64,000 bases of DNA, taken from NCBI RefSeq assembly GCF_900115495.1, contig NZ_FOWR01000017.1, positions 1 through 64,000 of the forward strand. Direction: 5' to 3'. Positions 27,294 through 38,052 of this stretch are shown piece by piece (within the stretch, counting starts at the first letter, position 1; each line of letters starts with the position of its first letter). Source of the stretch: Enterovibrio norvegicus DSM 15893 (GTDB taxonomy: Bacteria > Pseudomonadota > Gammaproteobacteria > Enterobacterales > Vibrionaceae). The notes below the pieces were generated by a model. That model ran no database searches. It was given only the letters and a program-made list of their open reading frames with translations, and had not been told where the DNA came from. A program made the translations under genes and the position numbers.

Positions 27294-27990
27294 TGCATTG
27301 CTAACCTGTTCAAACGTTGTCAAAACCTACCAAGAAGGTGAGCTGGAAACGCATGTACTGAAAGGCGTTTCGTTTTCAATCAACAAAGGCGAATTGGTAG
27401 CGATTGTTGGTGCATCGGGCTCGGGCAAAAGTACCTTACTTCACATCCTTGGCGCGTTAGATTCGCTGACCAGTGGCGATGTGCAGTTTGAAGGGAAAGA
27501 TCTGGTAAACATGCGTGCGTCTGACCAAGCCACGCTGCGTAACCAGAACATCGGTTTTATTTATCAGTTCCACCACTTGTTAGCTGATTTTACGGCGATT
27601 GAAAACGTCGCAATGCCATTGTTGATCGGTGGAGAAAAGCCCGCCGAAGCCAAACGTCGTGCGTTGGAAATTTTAGATGCCGTAGGCATGGCGCACCGTG
27701 GTGAACATCGTCCTTCAGAACTATCTGGCGGTGAGCGCCAACGTGTTGCGATTGCACGCGCTGTGGTGAACCGTCCAGCGTTGGTGTTGGCGGATGAACC
27801 AACGGGCAACCTTGATCATAAAACGGCGTTAGATATCTACGATCTGATGCGTCAGCTAAACAAAGAATTCAACACCGCCTTCTTGGTTGTTACGCACGAT
27901 CAAGAACTGGCTGGTAAAATGGATCGCCAACTGTCGATGTTGGATGGTCAGTTTGTCGAAACGTCTAAGCCAGAGGTAAACCCAGCATGA
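27286..27990 (+). CDS. lolD: Lipoprotein-releasing ABC transporter ATPase LolD
   Basis: 234 residues. Walker [13 protein letters not shown] signature LSGGERQR, Walker [13 protein letters not shown] and the switch histidine in VVTHD are all present. It powers the LolCE permease at the cytoplasmic face. ATG 27286 lies within the last codons of lolC, and its stop overlaps the lolE start (ATGA), so the three genes are translationally coupled. Confidence 0.97.
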   Translation: MSNALLTCSNVVKTYQEGELETHVLKGVSFSINKGELVAIVGASGSGKSTLLHILGALDSLTSGDVQFEGKDLVNMRASDQATLRNQNIGFIYQFHHLLADFTAIENVAMPLLIGGEKPAEAKRRALEILDAVGMAHRGEHRPSELSGGERQRVAIARAVVNRPALVLADEPTGNLDHKTALDIYDLMRQLNKEFNTAFLVVTHDQELAGKMDRQLSMLDGQFVETSKPEVNPA

Positions 27991-29231
27991 TGGAACCTTT
28001 GGCGCTGTTTATTGGACGCCGATTTAGCAAGGCGAAGCGTCGCAATAAACTTGTTTCGTTTATCTCAGTGTCCTCAATGATCGGCATCTCTGTCGGTGTC
28101 ATGGTTATCATTGTCGGTCTGTCGGCGATGAATGGCTTTGAGCGCGAACTTGAAAAGCGCGTGCTGGCGGTGATCCCGCATGCCCAGCTTGAAGGGGTGG
28201 ATGCGCCGGTCGCTTCTTGGCGTACGATGCAGGAAACCGCGATTGCTAATCCGAACGTCGAGGCGGGCGCGCCGTATGTCACCTTCACGGCATTGCTGGA
28301 AAAAGGGGCAAACCTCAAACCTGTGCAAATCCGTGGTATTGACCCGAAAGCGGAAGAAACCGTCAGCAACATTCATCAGTATGTGCTGGATAACGGCTGG
28401 CAACGTCTACAGCCGGGTGAACAAGCGATTGTATTGGGCAAAGGCATTGCAGATGGCCTTGGCGTGAAGGTAGGAGATTGGGTGACGGCACTCATTCCAT
28501 CGCCGGATCCCGATTTGAAACTGCGTGCGCCAAAACGTATTCGATTGCAGGTTTTAGGCATTTTGAGCCTAGGCGGACAAGTTGATCATGGCTTGTCACT
28601 TATCCCTATTCAGGACGCACAGTCTTATATTGGCATGGGCGATGCGGTAACGGGTGTTGCGCTGAAGCTGTCTGAGCCACTTGAAGCGCGTCATATCGTT
28701 CGTGAAGTGGGGAAAACACTCAAAGAATACGTTTACTTAAAAAACTGGACACAGGAATATGGCTTCTTGTATCGCGACATTCAAATGGTGCGCACCATTA
28801 TGTATCTCGTGATGGTTTTAGTGATTGGCGTGGCGTGTTTCAACATTGTCTCTACCTTGATGATGGCGGTAAAAGACCGTGCTGCAGACGTGGCTGTGCT
28901 GCGTACCATGGGCGCGAAAGATGGTCTGATTCGTTCGATCTTTATTTGGCACGGCTTGTTATCCGGATTGTTCGGTAGTTTGATTGGCTCCGTGATGGGG
29001 TGTTTGATTGCGTTCAATTTGACCAGCATTGTAGGGTGGATTGAATCGCTGACAGGGCAAGACTTCTTGTCTGGCGATATTTATTTTGTTGATTTCTTGC
29101 CGACCGAACCGCACCTGATGGATGTGTTTCTCGTGTCGACAACAGCGGTGGTGTTGAGCTTGCTTGCCACTTGGTACCCAGCACAACGCGCATGTAAGTT
29201 GCATCCGGCGTCTGTGCTGAGCGCGCGCTAA
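27987..29231 (+). CDS. lolE: Lipoprotein-releasing ABC transporter permease LolE
   Basis: 414 residues, paralogue of LolC. N-terminal helix [21 protein letters not shown], periplasmic domain, three C-terminal helices ([20 protein letters not shown], then [19 protein letters not shown]). It starts at the ATGA overlap with lolD and is followed by a terminator, so it closes the operon. Confidence 0.95.
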   Translation: MMEPLALFIGRRFSKAKRRNKLVSFISVSSMIGISVGVMVIIVGLSAMNGFERELEKRVLAVIPHAQLEGVDAPVASWRTMQETAIANPNVEAGAPYVTFTALLEKGANLKPVQIRGIDPKAEETVSNIHQYVLDNGWQRLQPGEQAIVLGKGIADGLGVKVGDWVTALIPSPDPDLKLRAPKRIRLQVLGILSLGGQVDHGLSLIPIQDAQSYIGMGDAVTGVALKLSEPLEARHIVREVGKTLKEYVYLKNWTQEYGFLYRDIQMVRTIMYLVMVLVIGVACFNIVSTLMMAVKDRAADVAVLRTMGAKDGLIRSIFIWHGLLSGLFGSLIGSVMGCLIAFNLTSIVGWIESLTGQDFLSGDIYFVDFLPTEPHLMDVFLVSTTAVVLSLLATWYPAQRACKLHPASVLSAR

Positions 29232-29269
29232 TCGTGTAGCCCTTTCTCTGATTTTAACGCGTCAATTTT

Positions 29270-29306
29270 AAAAGCCCGCAGACATTCGTTTCTGTGGGCT
29301 TTTTGT
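29270..29306 (+). terminator. Intrinsic terminator of lolCDE
   Basis: AAAAGCCCGCAGA / TCTGTGGGCTTTTT stem, nearly perfect, followed by TTTTTG, 40 bases after lolE. Confidence 0.9.
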
Positions 29307-29311
29307 TTGCG

Positions 29312-29362
29312 TTTATACCCGAGTCACTTGAAATCCTGCATATAGAGGCTTCTTAGGTATAC
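29312..29362. repeat. TATACCC-type extragenic repeat
   Basis: TTTATACCCGAGTCACTTG followed at 29354-29362 by GGTATACG, an imperfect inverted pair. The TATACCC arm resembles the repeat at 20101-20155. Such elements with a GAGTCACTTGAA core recur in Vibrionaceae genomes in my recollection; copy number cannot be counted here. The surrounding 29232-29569 region holds no gene. Confidence 0.45.
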
Positions 29363-29523
29363 GTTTCATTTTTTCAGGTATTGATGCTTAGTACTGGCAA
29401 GAAGAGATGATGAGCAAGAGAAGATGATCAGCAAGGGAAGAGTTAAGTGAATCGCAACGGGATGTTTGCGAGGGAGACAAATTAAGGCACGTATAGCAAG
29501 TCACTCGCAGTCGCATGGCAAAA

Positions 29524-29567
29524 AGAAAATACCCCGCCTTTGTTTTTGCAGAGGCGGGGTATTTTGT
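29524..29567. terminator. Intrinsic terminator of the DUF2062 gene
   Basis: AAAATACCCCGCCT / AGGCGGGGTATTTT 14-base perfect stem with T-tract on the minus strand, ending three bases before the DUF2062 stop codon. Confidence 0.9.
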
Positions 29568-29569
29568 TG

Positions 29570-30121
29570 TTAGGACTTGTCTTTTTTCAGAACGTCTTTG
29601 AGTTTCTTCGGTAAACGTAAGCGGCGTTTTTGCCAGCTTCTGACCACGGAATAACGCCAGATACCACGCACGCTGAAATAACCAATAAGGGAAAAGACAA
29701 TGCTCAATACGAGGCAACCCAACAAGAAAGGAGGCCCAATCTGACTCATTTGGTTAAACAGGAATTCCCATGTCAGCTCAAAATGAAAATGCTGATTGGG
29801 CGTGTCCATCAAGAACGTGCCCACTTTGTAAGCGGCATAGAAAATGACGGGCATTGTCACTGGGTTCGTGATCCAGACCAAAGCGACAGAAAGTGGAAGG
29901 TTAACACCGAACATGATGGCAAGACCTGCCGCCATGATCATCTGGCTGGGAAGCGGGACAAATGCCATGAAAAGACCAACCGCAAACGCCCCAGAAGCGG
30001 AACGTCTGTTAAGACACCAAAGGTTTGGGTCGTAAAGCAAATTGCCAAACACAGCGAGCGCTTTCTGCTTGCGAATGACTTCATGCTTAGGGAGAAATTT
30101 TTTAAATATTTTTCTTGGCAT
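29570..30121 (-). CDS. DUF2062 membrane protein
   Basis: 183 residues. The family core is visible: AVGLFMAFVPLPSQMIMAAGLAI, then LPLSVALVWITNPVTMPVIFYAAYKVG, and a third helix PPFLLGCLVLSIVFSLIGYF. Inner-membrane protein of unknown function that in Vibrio lies between lolE and comEC. It is divergent from comEC with only 32 bases between start codons, so promoters probably lie inside the coding regions. Confidence 0.9.
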   Translation of the reverse strand: MPRKIFKKFLPKHEVIRKQKALAVFGNLLYDPNLWCLNRRSASGAFAVGLFMAFVPLPSQMIMAAGLAIMFGVNLPLSVALVWITNPVTMPVIFYAAYKVGTFLMDTPNQHFHFELTWEFLFNQMSQIGPPFLLGCLVLSIVFSLIGYFSVRGIWRYSVVRSWQKRRLRLPKKLKDVLKKDKS

Positions 30122-30153
30122 ACGTCTTCATTTCACACGGGGTCGATACCGAC

Positions 30154-32418
30154 ATGAAGCTGTTGTTCGGCATCGTGGTAGCTATAATCACTCTGAAATG
30201 GTGGCCGAGTATTCCTAGCATAGGCGTTGTCATCGCAACGCTGCTCATCCTTATAGCATTACATAGGTTCGTGTCAGAGATCGTTATCGGTGCAGCCATT
30301 GGGTGTCTTATTGCAACAGGCGCGGTGGCTATTTTTCAACACAAAACCGATACTGCACTGACGGTTGATGTGAATACTACCATAGCAGGTAAAGTTGGCA
30401 GCCTTTTTACCAAGGAAAACGGGCAAACAAGTGTAATCTTTGATGTCGACACAGTGAATGGACGCAAACTGACCATTTTTGAGACATTTAGAGCACGTCT
30501 CTACTGGCGAACAGAGTTGCCTGTGAAACAAGGACAACACTGGTCTGTTACCGCAAGATTAAGAGAGCCTTACGGTCGTGTTAACGAAGCAGGCTTTGAT
30601 GCCGAGACCTATTTTCTTTCCCGCCACATTCATAGCAAAGGGTCTGTCCGATCCGCGAATGTGTTGAATGAAAGGGTGTCTGTTCGTCAGCAACTCTATG
30701 ACACTGTTTACAAAAATGTCGCGCATTTAGACAGCGCACGATTTTTGATTGCGTTGGCCTTTGGTGAGCGGGGCATGTTGTCGAGCGAAGATTGGCAGCA
30801 ACTTCGTGACAGTGGGCTAGCGCATTTGATGGCGATATCCGGGCTGCACATCGGTCTGGCCTTCTTTTTCGGTTACACCGTCACTCGCTATGTATTTCCA
30901 CTGATCGTCAAGCGTGATACTCACCTGTGGATCCCACTCGTGATGGGCTTGGTGGCGGCATGCTTATATGCATGGATGGCGGGGTTTTCGTTAACTACGC
31001 AACGCGCCTTGATGGCACTTCTCGTCGTGTCTCTTATTCGCCAAAGTGGTTACAGCGCCAGTCCTTTCTCTACCTTCTTTTTGGTATTGGCTGCAGTGCT
31101 GGTTTTTGACCCACTTTCTATTTTCTCTGCCAGTTTCTGGCTGTCTTTTGGTGCGGTTTACGCACTTTGCATCATGGCGCTGTTTCGGCCAACGGCCCCT
31201 CTGGAAGAAAGTGTCATCCAGAAGGTTGCTCGGTACGTAAAATCTTTGCTTATCATGCAGTGTGTACTGATGATTGGTATGTTGCCTCTCATGTGGACGT
31301 GGTTTGGTGGGGTCAGTTTGACGGCGCTGTTTTTTAACGTGTTGGCAGTGCCTTTGATCAGTTTAATCACAGTGCCGCTCATCTTGTTGGGACTCATACT
31401 CACGCCATTCGGTGCGTCATCCTACGTTTGGCACGCTGCCGATCTCTCGCTTCAGCCCTTAATGTCACTCCTTGGTGTGGCGTCATTTGGTTGGTTAGAG
31501 ACGCAAGGGCCTTCCACCGTTTTTCCCATCGTTGTAGTGCTCCTGGCTTTTGTGCTGTGGTTGGTCGGTTTTCGCACTATACCAATTGCCGCGGGGGTCA
31601 TCGGTCTTTCGTTGTTTACTTGGAAAAACACGCAAACCGACACTACCGCATGGCGCGTCGATGTGTTTGATGTAGGGCATGGGTTGGCAGTGTTGATTGA
31701 AAAAGAAGGGCGCGCTGTTTTGTATGACACCGGGGCGGCTTGGTCTTCTGGCACTGTTGCGGCGTCGGTGATAGCCCCTGTGTTAACCCAGCGTGGCAGC
31801 AAACTCGATGGCTTGATATTGAGTCATGGCGACAACGATCATGCTGGCGGAGAAGCGTGGGTCACCAAACATTTAGTGCCTCAATGGGTGCGCTCTAGCG
31901 AAAACGACCTGGGCCATTTGGCTTGCTTGCGTGGAAACCGTTGGCGATGGCAACAACTCGAATTTGAAGTTTTGTATCCATTGACCTTGTCAGACCGGGC
32001 GAAGAACGCATCATCGTGTGTGATCAAAGTGTCTGATGGGAAGCATGCCGTGCTCCTTACTGGCGATCTCCCCAAAGCGCAGGAAACCTATTTGTTGACA
32101 CAAAACGACGATGTATCCGCTGATGTGCTGATTGTGCCACATCATGGTAGTAAAACATCGTCAAGCGAGGCATTCATTGATCATGTAAACCCGAAGGCCG
32201 CTATCGCGTCGACAGGACGTTATACGCCGTGGAACTTACCTCATCCTGATGTCGTTTCGAGGTATGAGAACAGAAGCATTGAGTGGTTTGAAACGGGGTA
32301 TGACGGGCAGGTGAGTGCACAATTCTCGGACAAAGGTTGGAGAGTTCTTAGTCAAAGAAACGATACAGAGCCTTTTTGGTACCGTAAGAAGTTTGGAGCG
32401 CCCAAAAGAAAAGAGTAG
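30154..32418 (+). CDS. comEC: ComEC/Rec2 DNA-uptake channel
   Basis: 754 residues. Inner-membrane protein that carries single-stranded transforming DNA into the cytoplasm. N-terminal membrane and OB-fold part, then the competence domain with many helices (GLAHLMAISGLHIGLAFFF is the family signature), then a metallo-beta-lactamase-like domain with LILSHGDNDHAGG and IVPHHGSKTSSSE. Start ATG 30154 is chosen by length and position; an upstream in-frame ATG at 30115 would overlap the DUF2062 start. It precedes msbA by 35 bases. Intact, so natural transformation is possible in principle. Confidence 0.93.
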   Translation: MKLLFGIVVAIITLKWWPSIPSIGVVIATLLILIALHRFVSEIVIGAAIGCLIATGAVAIFQHKTDTALTVDVNTTIAGKVGSLFTKENGQTSVIFDVDTVNGRKLTIFETFRARLYWRTELPVKQGQHWSVTARLREPYGRVNEAGFDAETYFLSRHIHSKGSVRSANVLNERVSVRQQLYDTVYKNVAHLDSARFLIALAFGERGMLSSEDWQQLRDSGLAHLMAISGLHIGLAFFFGYTVTRYVFPLIVKRDTHLWIPLVMGLVAACLYAWMAGFSLTTQRALMALLVVSLIRQSGYSASPFSTFFLVLAAVLVFDPLSIFSASFWLSFGAVYALCIMALFRPTAPLEESVIQKVARYVKSLLIMQCVLMIGMLPLMWTWFGGVSLTALFFNVLAVPLISLITVPLILLGLILTPFGASSYVWHAADLSLQPLMSLLGVASFGWLETQGPSTVFPIVVVLLAFVLWLVGFRTIPIAAGVIGLSLFTWKNTQTDTTAWRVDVFDVGHGLAVLIEKEGRAVLYDTGAAWSSGTVAASVIAPVLTQRGSKLDGLILSHGDNDHAGGEAWVTKHLVPQWVRSSENDLGHLACLRGNRWRWQQLEFEVLYPLTLSDRAKNASSCVIKVSDGKHAVLLTGDLPKAQETYLLTQNDDVSADVLIVPHHGSKTSSSEAFIDHVNPKAAIASTGRYTPWNLPHPDVVSRYENRSIEWFETGYDGQVSAQFSDKGWRVLSQRNDTEPFWYRKKFGAPKRKE

Positions 32419-32453
32419 AATGCCCGCTACTTGCAGAAATATAAGCAATTCAC

Positions 32454-34208
32454 ATGACAAAATACCAAGATAGAACCACCTGGGATACGTTTAAAAAGCT
32501 GTGGCCATTTATCGCGAATTATAAATCAGGCCTCGTGGTTGCCATTATCGCTTTGGTGATCAACGCAGCAAGTGACACCTTGATGCTTTCTATGATTAAG
32601 CCACTGCTTGATGAAGGCTTTACGTATGACAAGGTTGACGGCGATTTTCTGAAAATGATGCCTGTTTATCTCGTTATTCTGATGTTGGTGCGCGGTGCAT
32701 CGAGCTTCGTCTCAACATACGGTCTATCTTGGGTTTCTGGTAACGTTGTGATGGTGATGCGTCGTCGTATGTTCAACCATTTCATGAAGATGCCAGTGAG
32801 CTTCTTCGATCAAGAATCGTCAGGTGCACTACTTTCGCGCATTACCTATGATTCTGAACAAGTTGCCAATGCCACCAGTGGTGCACTGATCAGTCTAGTG
32901 CGTGAAGGTGCGTCTATCATCGGTCTCATGACCTTGATGTTTTATTACAGCTGGCAGCTCTCTGCGATATTGCTGTTGATTGCGCCGGTTGTGGCGTGGG
33001 CGATTGGCTTTGTCTCTAAACGCTTCCGTAAAATATCCTCAAACATGCAAGAAGCCATGGGCTCTGTGACATCATCAGCAGAGCAAATGCTTAAGGGCCA
33101 CAAAGTGGTCTTGAGCTTTGGTGGTCAACAGGTTGAGCAGACACGTTTTGAGAGCGTCAGTAACCGTATGCGCCAACAAACCATGAAATTGGTGTCGGCG
33201 CAGGCAATTGCCAACCCAGTTATTCAGTTGATTGCGTCTTTTGCGCTGGTGGCCGTATTGATGCTGGCAAACACGGAATCTATTCGTTCAGAATTGACGG
33301 CGGGTACGTTTGCGGTGGTCTTTGGTGCGATGTTTGGCTTGATGCGTCCACTCAAAGCGCTGACCAATGTGACCTCTCAGTTCCAACGTGGTATGGCTGC
33401 ATGTAATAGTCTGTTCGAACTGATGGAAATGGAAACCGAGAAAGACAACGGCCTACACACCATTGAACGTGTGAAAGGCAACGTCACCGTTAACGACGTT
33501 GTCTTTACTTACCCAACCAAAGATACCCCAGCCCTGAAAAGCGTGAGCTTTGAATTGCCCGCGGGTAAAACATTGGCTTTGGTCGGGCGCTCAGGTTCGG
33601 GTAAAAGTACGATTGCTAACCTGTTGACGCGTTTTTACGACATAGACAGTGGTGATATCACCATTGATGATGTTCGCATTCAAGATTACACCCTGAATAA
33701 CCTGCGTGATCACGTTGCGATTGTGTCTCAGAATGTGCATCTGTTTAACGATACTGTTGCGAATAATATTGCTTATGCAGCAGAAGAAAACTTCACCCGT
33801 GAGCAAATCGAACGTGCTGCAGAATTGGCATATGCTGCTGACTTTGTGCGCGAAATGGATAATGGTTTTGATACGATGATTGGCGAAAATGGTGTCAGCT
33901 TGTCGGGCGGCCAACGTCAGCGTATTGCAATTGCCCGGGCATTGCTCCGTGATGCACCTATCTTGATTTTGGATGAGGCAACATCTGCGTTGGATACTGA
34001 ATCTGAGCGTGCGATTCAAGCCGCGTTGGATGAACTTCAAAAAGACCGCACCGTCTTAGTGATTGCGCACCGCCTTTCTACCATTGAAAACGCCGATGAG
34101 ATTTTGGTGGTGGATGAAGGTGAGATTGTTGAACGTGGTGACCACCCAACCTTGATTCAAAAAGACGGCGCATACGCGCAGTTGCATCGCATCCAATTCG
34201 GAGAATAA
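32454..34208 (+). CDS. msbA: Lipid A/LPS export ABC transporter MsbA
   Basis: 584 residues (E. coli 582). Half-transporter that flips lipid A-core across the inner membrane. Six-helix membrane domain to about residue 325, then the ATPase with Walker [17 protein letters not shown], signature SLSGGQRQR, Walker [12 protein letters not shown] and H-loop VIAHRLSTI. lpxK starts three bases after its stop, so they are co-transcribed. Confidence 0.97.
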   Translation: MTKYQDRTTWDTFKKLWPFIANYKSGLVVAIIALVINAASDTLMLSMIKPLLDEGFTYDKVDGDFLKMMPVYLVILMLVRGASSFVSTYGLSWVSGNVVMVMRRRMFNHFMKMPVSFFDQESSGALLSRITYDSEQVANATSGALISLVREGASIIGLMTLMFYYSWQLSAILLLIAPVVAWAIGFVSKRFRKISSNMQEAMGSVTSSAEQMLKGHKVVLSFGGQQVEQTRFESVSNRMRQQTMKLVSAQAIANPVIQLIASFALVAVLMLANTESIRSELTAGTFAVVFGAMFGLMRPLKALTNVTSQFQRGMAACNSLFELMEMETEKDNGLHTIERVKGNVTVNDVVFTYPTKDTPALKSVSFELPAGKTLALVGRSGSGKSTIANLLTRFYDIDSGDITIDDVRIQDYTLNNLRDHVAIVSQNVHLFNDTVANNIAYAAEENFTREQIERAAELAYAADFVREMDNGFDTMIGENGVSLSGGQRQRIAIARALLRDAPILILDEATSALDTESERAIQAALDELQKDRTVLVIAHRLSTIENADEILVVDEGEIVERGDHPTLIQKDGAYAQLHRIQFGE

Positions 34209-34211
34209 GCC

Positions 34212-35240
34212 TTGGCGGGATGGGTAGAGAGAATTTGGTTTGAAAACCACCCGCTAGGTCTACTTGGTGCGCCACTGTTGTGGCCTCTGAGTAAAGTGTT
34301 TGGCGCGATTGCTCGAAAACGCCGAGCCTCTTTCCTTGAAGGTAACGGCGCTTATCGCGCGCCTGTGCCTGTTATTGTTGTCGGCAACATTACGGTGGGT
34401 GGTAACGGTAAGACACCTGTTGTGATTTGGCTAGTGGAGCAACTAAAAGCCATGGGAATGACGCCAGGTGTCGTGTCTCGTGGTTATGGCGGCAAAGCGG
34501 AAAGTTACCCGTTTGTGTTGGATGAAAATACCACCACAGATAAAGCTGGCGATGAGCCAGTGCTGATTTATCAACGCACGGGCGTGTCAGTTGCCATTTC
34601 TCCCGTGAGAAGCGAAGCCGTTAAAGCATTGCTGCCGCTTGGGGTTGATATCATCATTACTGATGATGGCCTGCAACATTACAAACTCGCGAGAGACATT
34701 GAGTTTGTCATTGTCGATGGTGAACGCCGATTCGGTAACGAACATTACATGCCTTTTGGCCCACTGCGAGAGCAGACTGATCGGCTCCAAAGTGTCGACT
34801 TTATCGTGTGCAATGGGGGTCAGCCTGAGGCTGGCGAAATCGCCATGAACCTCGCGCCAAGCCAATTTGTGAACCTCAAAACAGGTGAAAAAGCGCAAGC
34901 GTCTTCGTTTGACAATGCCGTTGCTATGGCGGGCATTGGAAACCCTCAGCGCTTTTTCAATACCTTGAGTGCCCTGGGCATCACGCCAGTACATTGTGAA
35001 CCCTTTGCTGATCACAAAGCCTTTGAGTATGACCAGTTGGCGGCGTTGGCAGAAAAAGGCCAACACCTGTTGATGACAGAAAAAGACGCGGTGAAATGCC
35101 GTGATATGTTGTCTCAATACCCTAATATTGAAAATTGGTGGTATCTTCCTGTTGATGCAAATATCAGCGAGAAAGACACCATCAATATGATGAATATCAT
35201 TAAGAAAGTTAAGGATGGATATGGATCACCGACTGCTTGA
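34212..35240 (+). CDS. lpxK: Tetraacyldisaccharide 4'-kinase
   Basis: 342 residues. Phosphorylates the lipid A precursor at the 4' position on the inner membrane. Membrane-associated N-terminus ([21 protein letters not shown]), P-loop [15 protein letters not shown], and [20 protein letters not shown]. The start is TTG 34212, with GGAGAATAAGCC before it; no closer ATG gives a full N-terminus. The 3' end overlaps ycaR by 20 bases. Confidence 0.95.
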   Translation: MAGWVERIWFENHPLGLLGAPLLWPLSKVFGAIARKRRASFLEGNGAYRAPVPVIVVGNITVGGNGKTPVVIWLVEQLKAMGMTPGVVSRGYGGKAESYPFVLDENTTTDKAGDEPVLIYQRTGVSVAISPVRSEAVKALLPLGVDIIITDDGLQHYKLARDIEFVIVDGERRFGNEHYMPFGPLREQTDRLQSVDFIVCNGGQPEAGEIAMNLAPSQFVNLKTGEKAQASSFDNAVAMAGIGNPQRFFNTLSALGITPVHCEPFADHKAFEYDQLAALAEKGQHLLMTEKDAVKCRDMLSQYPNIENWWYLPVDANISEKDTINMMNIIKKVKDGYGSPTA

Positions 35241-35400
35241 AATCGTTGCTTGTCCCGCGTGTAAGGGAAAACTGAACTACAACAAAGAAAACAACGAACT
35301 GGTGTGTAAGTTTGACCGATTGGCGTATCCCATTCGCGAGGGTATTCCTGTCATGTTAACGACAGAAGCCCGCGAAATGACGTCGGAAGAGGTGAAGTAA
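35221..35400 (+). CDS. ycaR: Trm112-like protein YcaR
   Basis: 59 residues: [18 protein letters not shown], then [21 protein letters not shown]. The Trm112 zinc-ribbon fold retains only part of the cysteines (CPAC and one more). ATG 35221 matches the E. coli start MDHRLLEI and has AAGGATGGAT before it; an in-frame ATG two codons upstream is possible. Its stop overlaps the kdsB start. Confidence 0.92.
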   Translation: MDHRLLEIVACPACKGKLNYNKENNELVCKFDRLAYPIREGIPVMLTTEAREMTSEEVK

Positions 35401-36152
35401 TGAAATTCACGGTTGTTATCCCTGCCCGTTATGCCTCGAGCCGTTTGCCAGCCAAGCCGCTAGTAGACATTGGCGGAAAGCCAATGGTGCAGTGGGTGTA
35501 CGAGCAATCGGTAAAATCAGGCGCGGACAAAGTCATTGTCGCGACCGATGATCAACGTATTGTTGATGCGGTAAAAGCCTTTGGTGGTGAAGTGTGCCTA
35601 ACGCGAGAAGATCACCAATCGGGCACTGAACGCTTGGCAGAAGTGGTAGAGCTTTACAACCTAGATGCGAACGAAATCATCGTGAACGTTCAAGGTGACG
35701 AGCCATTGATTCCGCCCGTTGTTATTCGTCAGGTCGCTGAGAATCTCGCGAACAGCGTTGCGCCTATGTCGACGCTTGCGGTCAACATTGACCATGCAGA
35801 TGAAGTGTTCAATCCGAACGCTGTTAAAGTCGTGACGGATAAAGATGGCTACGCCATGTACTTTAGCCGCGCAACCATTCCGTGGGATCGCGACAATTTC
35901 GCCAAAGCGCCGATGGAAATTCACCATAACCTGAAACGTCATATCGGCATTTATGGCTACCGTGCTGGCTTTATCAACACTTACATCAATTGGGCACCGA
36001 GCCCGATTGAGCACATTGAATGTTTAGAGCAACTTCGTGTGCTGTGGTATGGCGAGAAGATCCACGTTGATGTTGCGATTGAAGCGCCGCCAGCGGGTGT
36101 TGATACACAAGAAGATCTAGACGCAGTGAGAAAGATTATTGCTGCTGGCTAA
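35400..36152 (+). CDS. kdsB: CMP-KDO synthetase
   Basis: 250 residues. Activates KDO with CTP for LPS inner-core synthesis. Signature [19 protein letters not shown] at the start (nucleotide-binding), then [10 protein letters not shown] and [15 protein letters not shown] overlaps the ycaR stop by one base (TAATG). Last gene of the comEC-msbA-lpxK-ycaR-kdsB series. Confidence 0.97.
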   Translation: MKFTVVIPARYASSRLPAKPLVDIGGKPMVQWVYEQSVKSGADKVIVATDDQRIVDAVKAFGGEVCLTREDHQSGTERLAEVVELYNLDANEIIVNVQGDEPLIPPVVIRQVAENLANSVAPMSTLAVNIDHADEVFNPNAVKVVTDKDGYAMYFSRATIPWDRDNFAKAPMEIHHNLKRHIGIYGYRAGFINTYINWAPSPIEHIECLEQLRVLWYGEKIHVDVAIEAPPAGVDTQEDLDAVRKIIAAG

Positions 36153-36183
36153 TCCATTAGCGACAAAATAGATTGGCGAGTAA

Positions 36184-36222
36184 AGAAAAACGCCCTGATG
36201 AAAGTCAGGGCGTTTTTTTATG
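36184..36222 (+). terminator. Intrinsic terminator after kdsB
   Basis: AAAAACGCCCTGA / TCAGGGCGTTTTTTT stem with loop TGAAAG; strong T-tract. Confidence 0.9.
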
Positions 36223-36256
36223 TTTTATCGCAGTGAACAGCACGGGTTGTCTTGGA

Positions 36257-37105
36257 TCAGCCTGGAACAGGCGCCAACACTTCCGTGACAGGAGAGGCTG
36301 GCTCAGGCGAGGTGACAGGGTCGCCTTGTACCTCGGCTTCTTGCTGCGCCACTTTGTCGCGTAGACGCTGCCACAGTTGGCCTAAACGCTCATGCCAGTA
36401 ACGTTCGAATTGCTCTAAGTATTGCGCTCGCGGTGAATACTTAATCCACGGCTGATGAATCTCTTTTTGTGCCATGTAGTTCGTGGGTGCAGGCGTCGGG
36501 TCAAGACCCGCGCTTTTAAATTCATAAAGCGCTCTTGGCATGTGGCTCGCAGAGGTGACCAACACCAAATTGCTACGGCCGACGACAGACGCGGCTTGGA
36601 AAGCTTCTTCCCACGTATCCTTCGCGGTTTCCAGCAACAGAATATTGTTCTTGTTCACACCCATTGCCATTGCAACACGCGCTAGCATGCGCGCATGGCT
36701 CACTTCATTGCCGCCATCGTATCCAGAAAGGATCAGTTTTGACGTCGGATACATGAAGTGAATACGAATACCTTCAATCAATCTCATTAGCGCAGTACGT
36801 GACAATTCTGACGTGGGAGGAATCTCATCATCAACGACGTGTCCGTGTCCGAGTACCATAACGTAGTCAACCGGTTCACTGGGTGTGAGAAATCCGGTGT
36901 GTTGACGTTCAAGCTTCATCAACAACGATGAAGTGATCGGTTGAAAAGACGCTAGAGCAATTAACAGTAATGAAACAAAAACGAGGAACGAACCAAACCC
37001 TTTGCGCTGCGTGAACCAGATGAGGAACAAGCCGAAAAAACCAACAAGGAGTAGCGCAGGGAGCGGCATCAGTAAAGTTGATATAAGTTTTTTTAGTTCA
37101 AACAT
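36257..37105 (-). CDS. elyC: Envelope biogenesis factor ElyC
   Basis: 282 residues. Two N-terminal membrane segments (STLLMPLPALLLVGFFGLFL and SFLVFVSLLLIALASF), then a DUF218 domain (VDYVMVLGHGHVVDDE, KLILSGYDGGNE, LVLVTSASHMPRAL). ElyC affects peptidoglycan synthesis and undecaprenyl-phosphate use in E. coli. The C-terminus is extended by a proline- and glutamate-rich tail of about 25 residues. It diverges from cmoM, as in E. coli. Confidence 0.92.
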   Translation of the reverse strand: MFELKKLISTLLMPLPALLLVGFFGLFLIWFTQRKGFGSFLVFVSLLLIALASFQPITSSLLMKLERQHTGFLTPSEPVDYVMVLGHGHVVDDEIPPTSELSRTALMRLIEGIRIHFMYPTSKLILSGYDGGNEVSHARMLARVAMAMGVNKNNILLLETAKDTWEEAFQAASVVGRSNLVLVTSASHMPRALYEFKSAGLDPTPAPTNYMAQKEIHQPWIKYSPRAQYLEQFERYWHERLGQLWQRLRDKVAQQEAEVQGDPVTSPEPASPVTEVLAPVPG

Positions 37106-37217
37106 GAAATGTCGCCCGAAATATAGTCAAACAGGGGTCAATATGTGCATCAAGCCTTTATTAACGGCAAGCATATGCGAAAATAAACCCCTTGAAGAAT
37201 ATGATAACGAAGGCACT

Positions 37218-37997
37218 GTGACTGAGGATAGAAATTTCGACGACATTGCCCACAAATTTGTTAAAAACATTTATGGGTCGGGCAAAGGAGAAATTCGCCA
37301 AGCTGTTGTTTGGCAAGATCTCGAGTCAATATTAAAAACACTGGGTGAATCCACTTCACTAGATATTTTGGACGCTGGCGGCGGTTTAGCGCAATTATCG
37401 CAACAAATCGCACATCGCGGACACAAAGTGACCTTGTGTGATCTTTCTTCACAGATGCTTGCATTGGCCGAGAAAGACATCGAAGACGCAGGTCTTCTGT
37501 CGCAATATCGCTTCGTTCACGCACCTGTACAAGACATTGAGCAACATATAGACAAACAGGCTGATTTGGTGCTTTTCCATGCAGTGATGGAATGGTTGAA
37601 GGATCCGCGTGAAGCCCTAGACGTGGTGTTATCACAGGTTAAGCCTGGGGGCATTGCATCAGTGATGTTCTATAACCAAAATGGCTTACTTTTTAAGAAT
37701 TTGATTTGTGGCAATTTAACCCATATTGAAGAAGGGATGCCGCACAGAAAACGTTTCAAACTTCAGCCTCAAAAAGGGCTGCCACCGGAAGATGTTTACC
37801 AGTGGCTAGAAGACGCTGGATTTACAATTTTGGGGAAAAGCGGTGTACGCACCTTTCACGATTACATGAAAGACACGCGAACAGGCGAGTACACCTTTGA
37901 ACAGGTCGTGGCGATGGAGCAAAAACTTTGCCGCCAAGAACCTTTTATTTCGTTAGGGCGCTATATCCACGTATACGCGCAAAAACCTCTCGATTGA
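37218..37997 (+). CDS. cmoM: tRNA 5-carboxymethoxyuridine methyltransferase
   Basis: 259 residues (E. coli CmoM, formerly SmtA, 261). Methylates cmo5U34 in tRNAs. Start GTG 37218 is chosen because the family begins with DRNFDDIAxKFxxNIYG; the much longer upstream frame overlaps elyC on the other strand. SAM motif ILDAGGGLAQLS, then LCDLSSQML and LFHAVMEWL. It is the first gene of the cmoM-mukF-mukE-mukB series. Confidence 0.94.
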   Translation: MTEDRNFDDIAHKFVKNIYGSGKGEIRQAVVWQDLESILKTLGESTSLDILDAGGGLAQLSQQIAHRGHKVTLCDLSSQMLALAEKDIEDAGLLSQYRFVHAPVQDIEQHIDKQADLVLFHAVMEWLKDPREALDVVLSQVKPGGIASVMFYNQNGLLFKNLICGNLTHIEEGMPHRKRFKLQPQKGLPPEDVYQWLEDAGFTILGKSGVRTFHDYMKDTRTGEYTFEQVVAMEQKLCRQEPFISLGRYIHVYAQKPLD

Positions 37998-38052
37998 TAA
38001 CAAAAATACCTGAACGCGATTTGGGTAAATAATTAGACAACAAGGATTACGG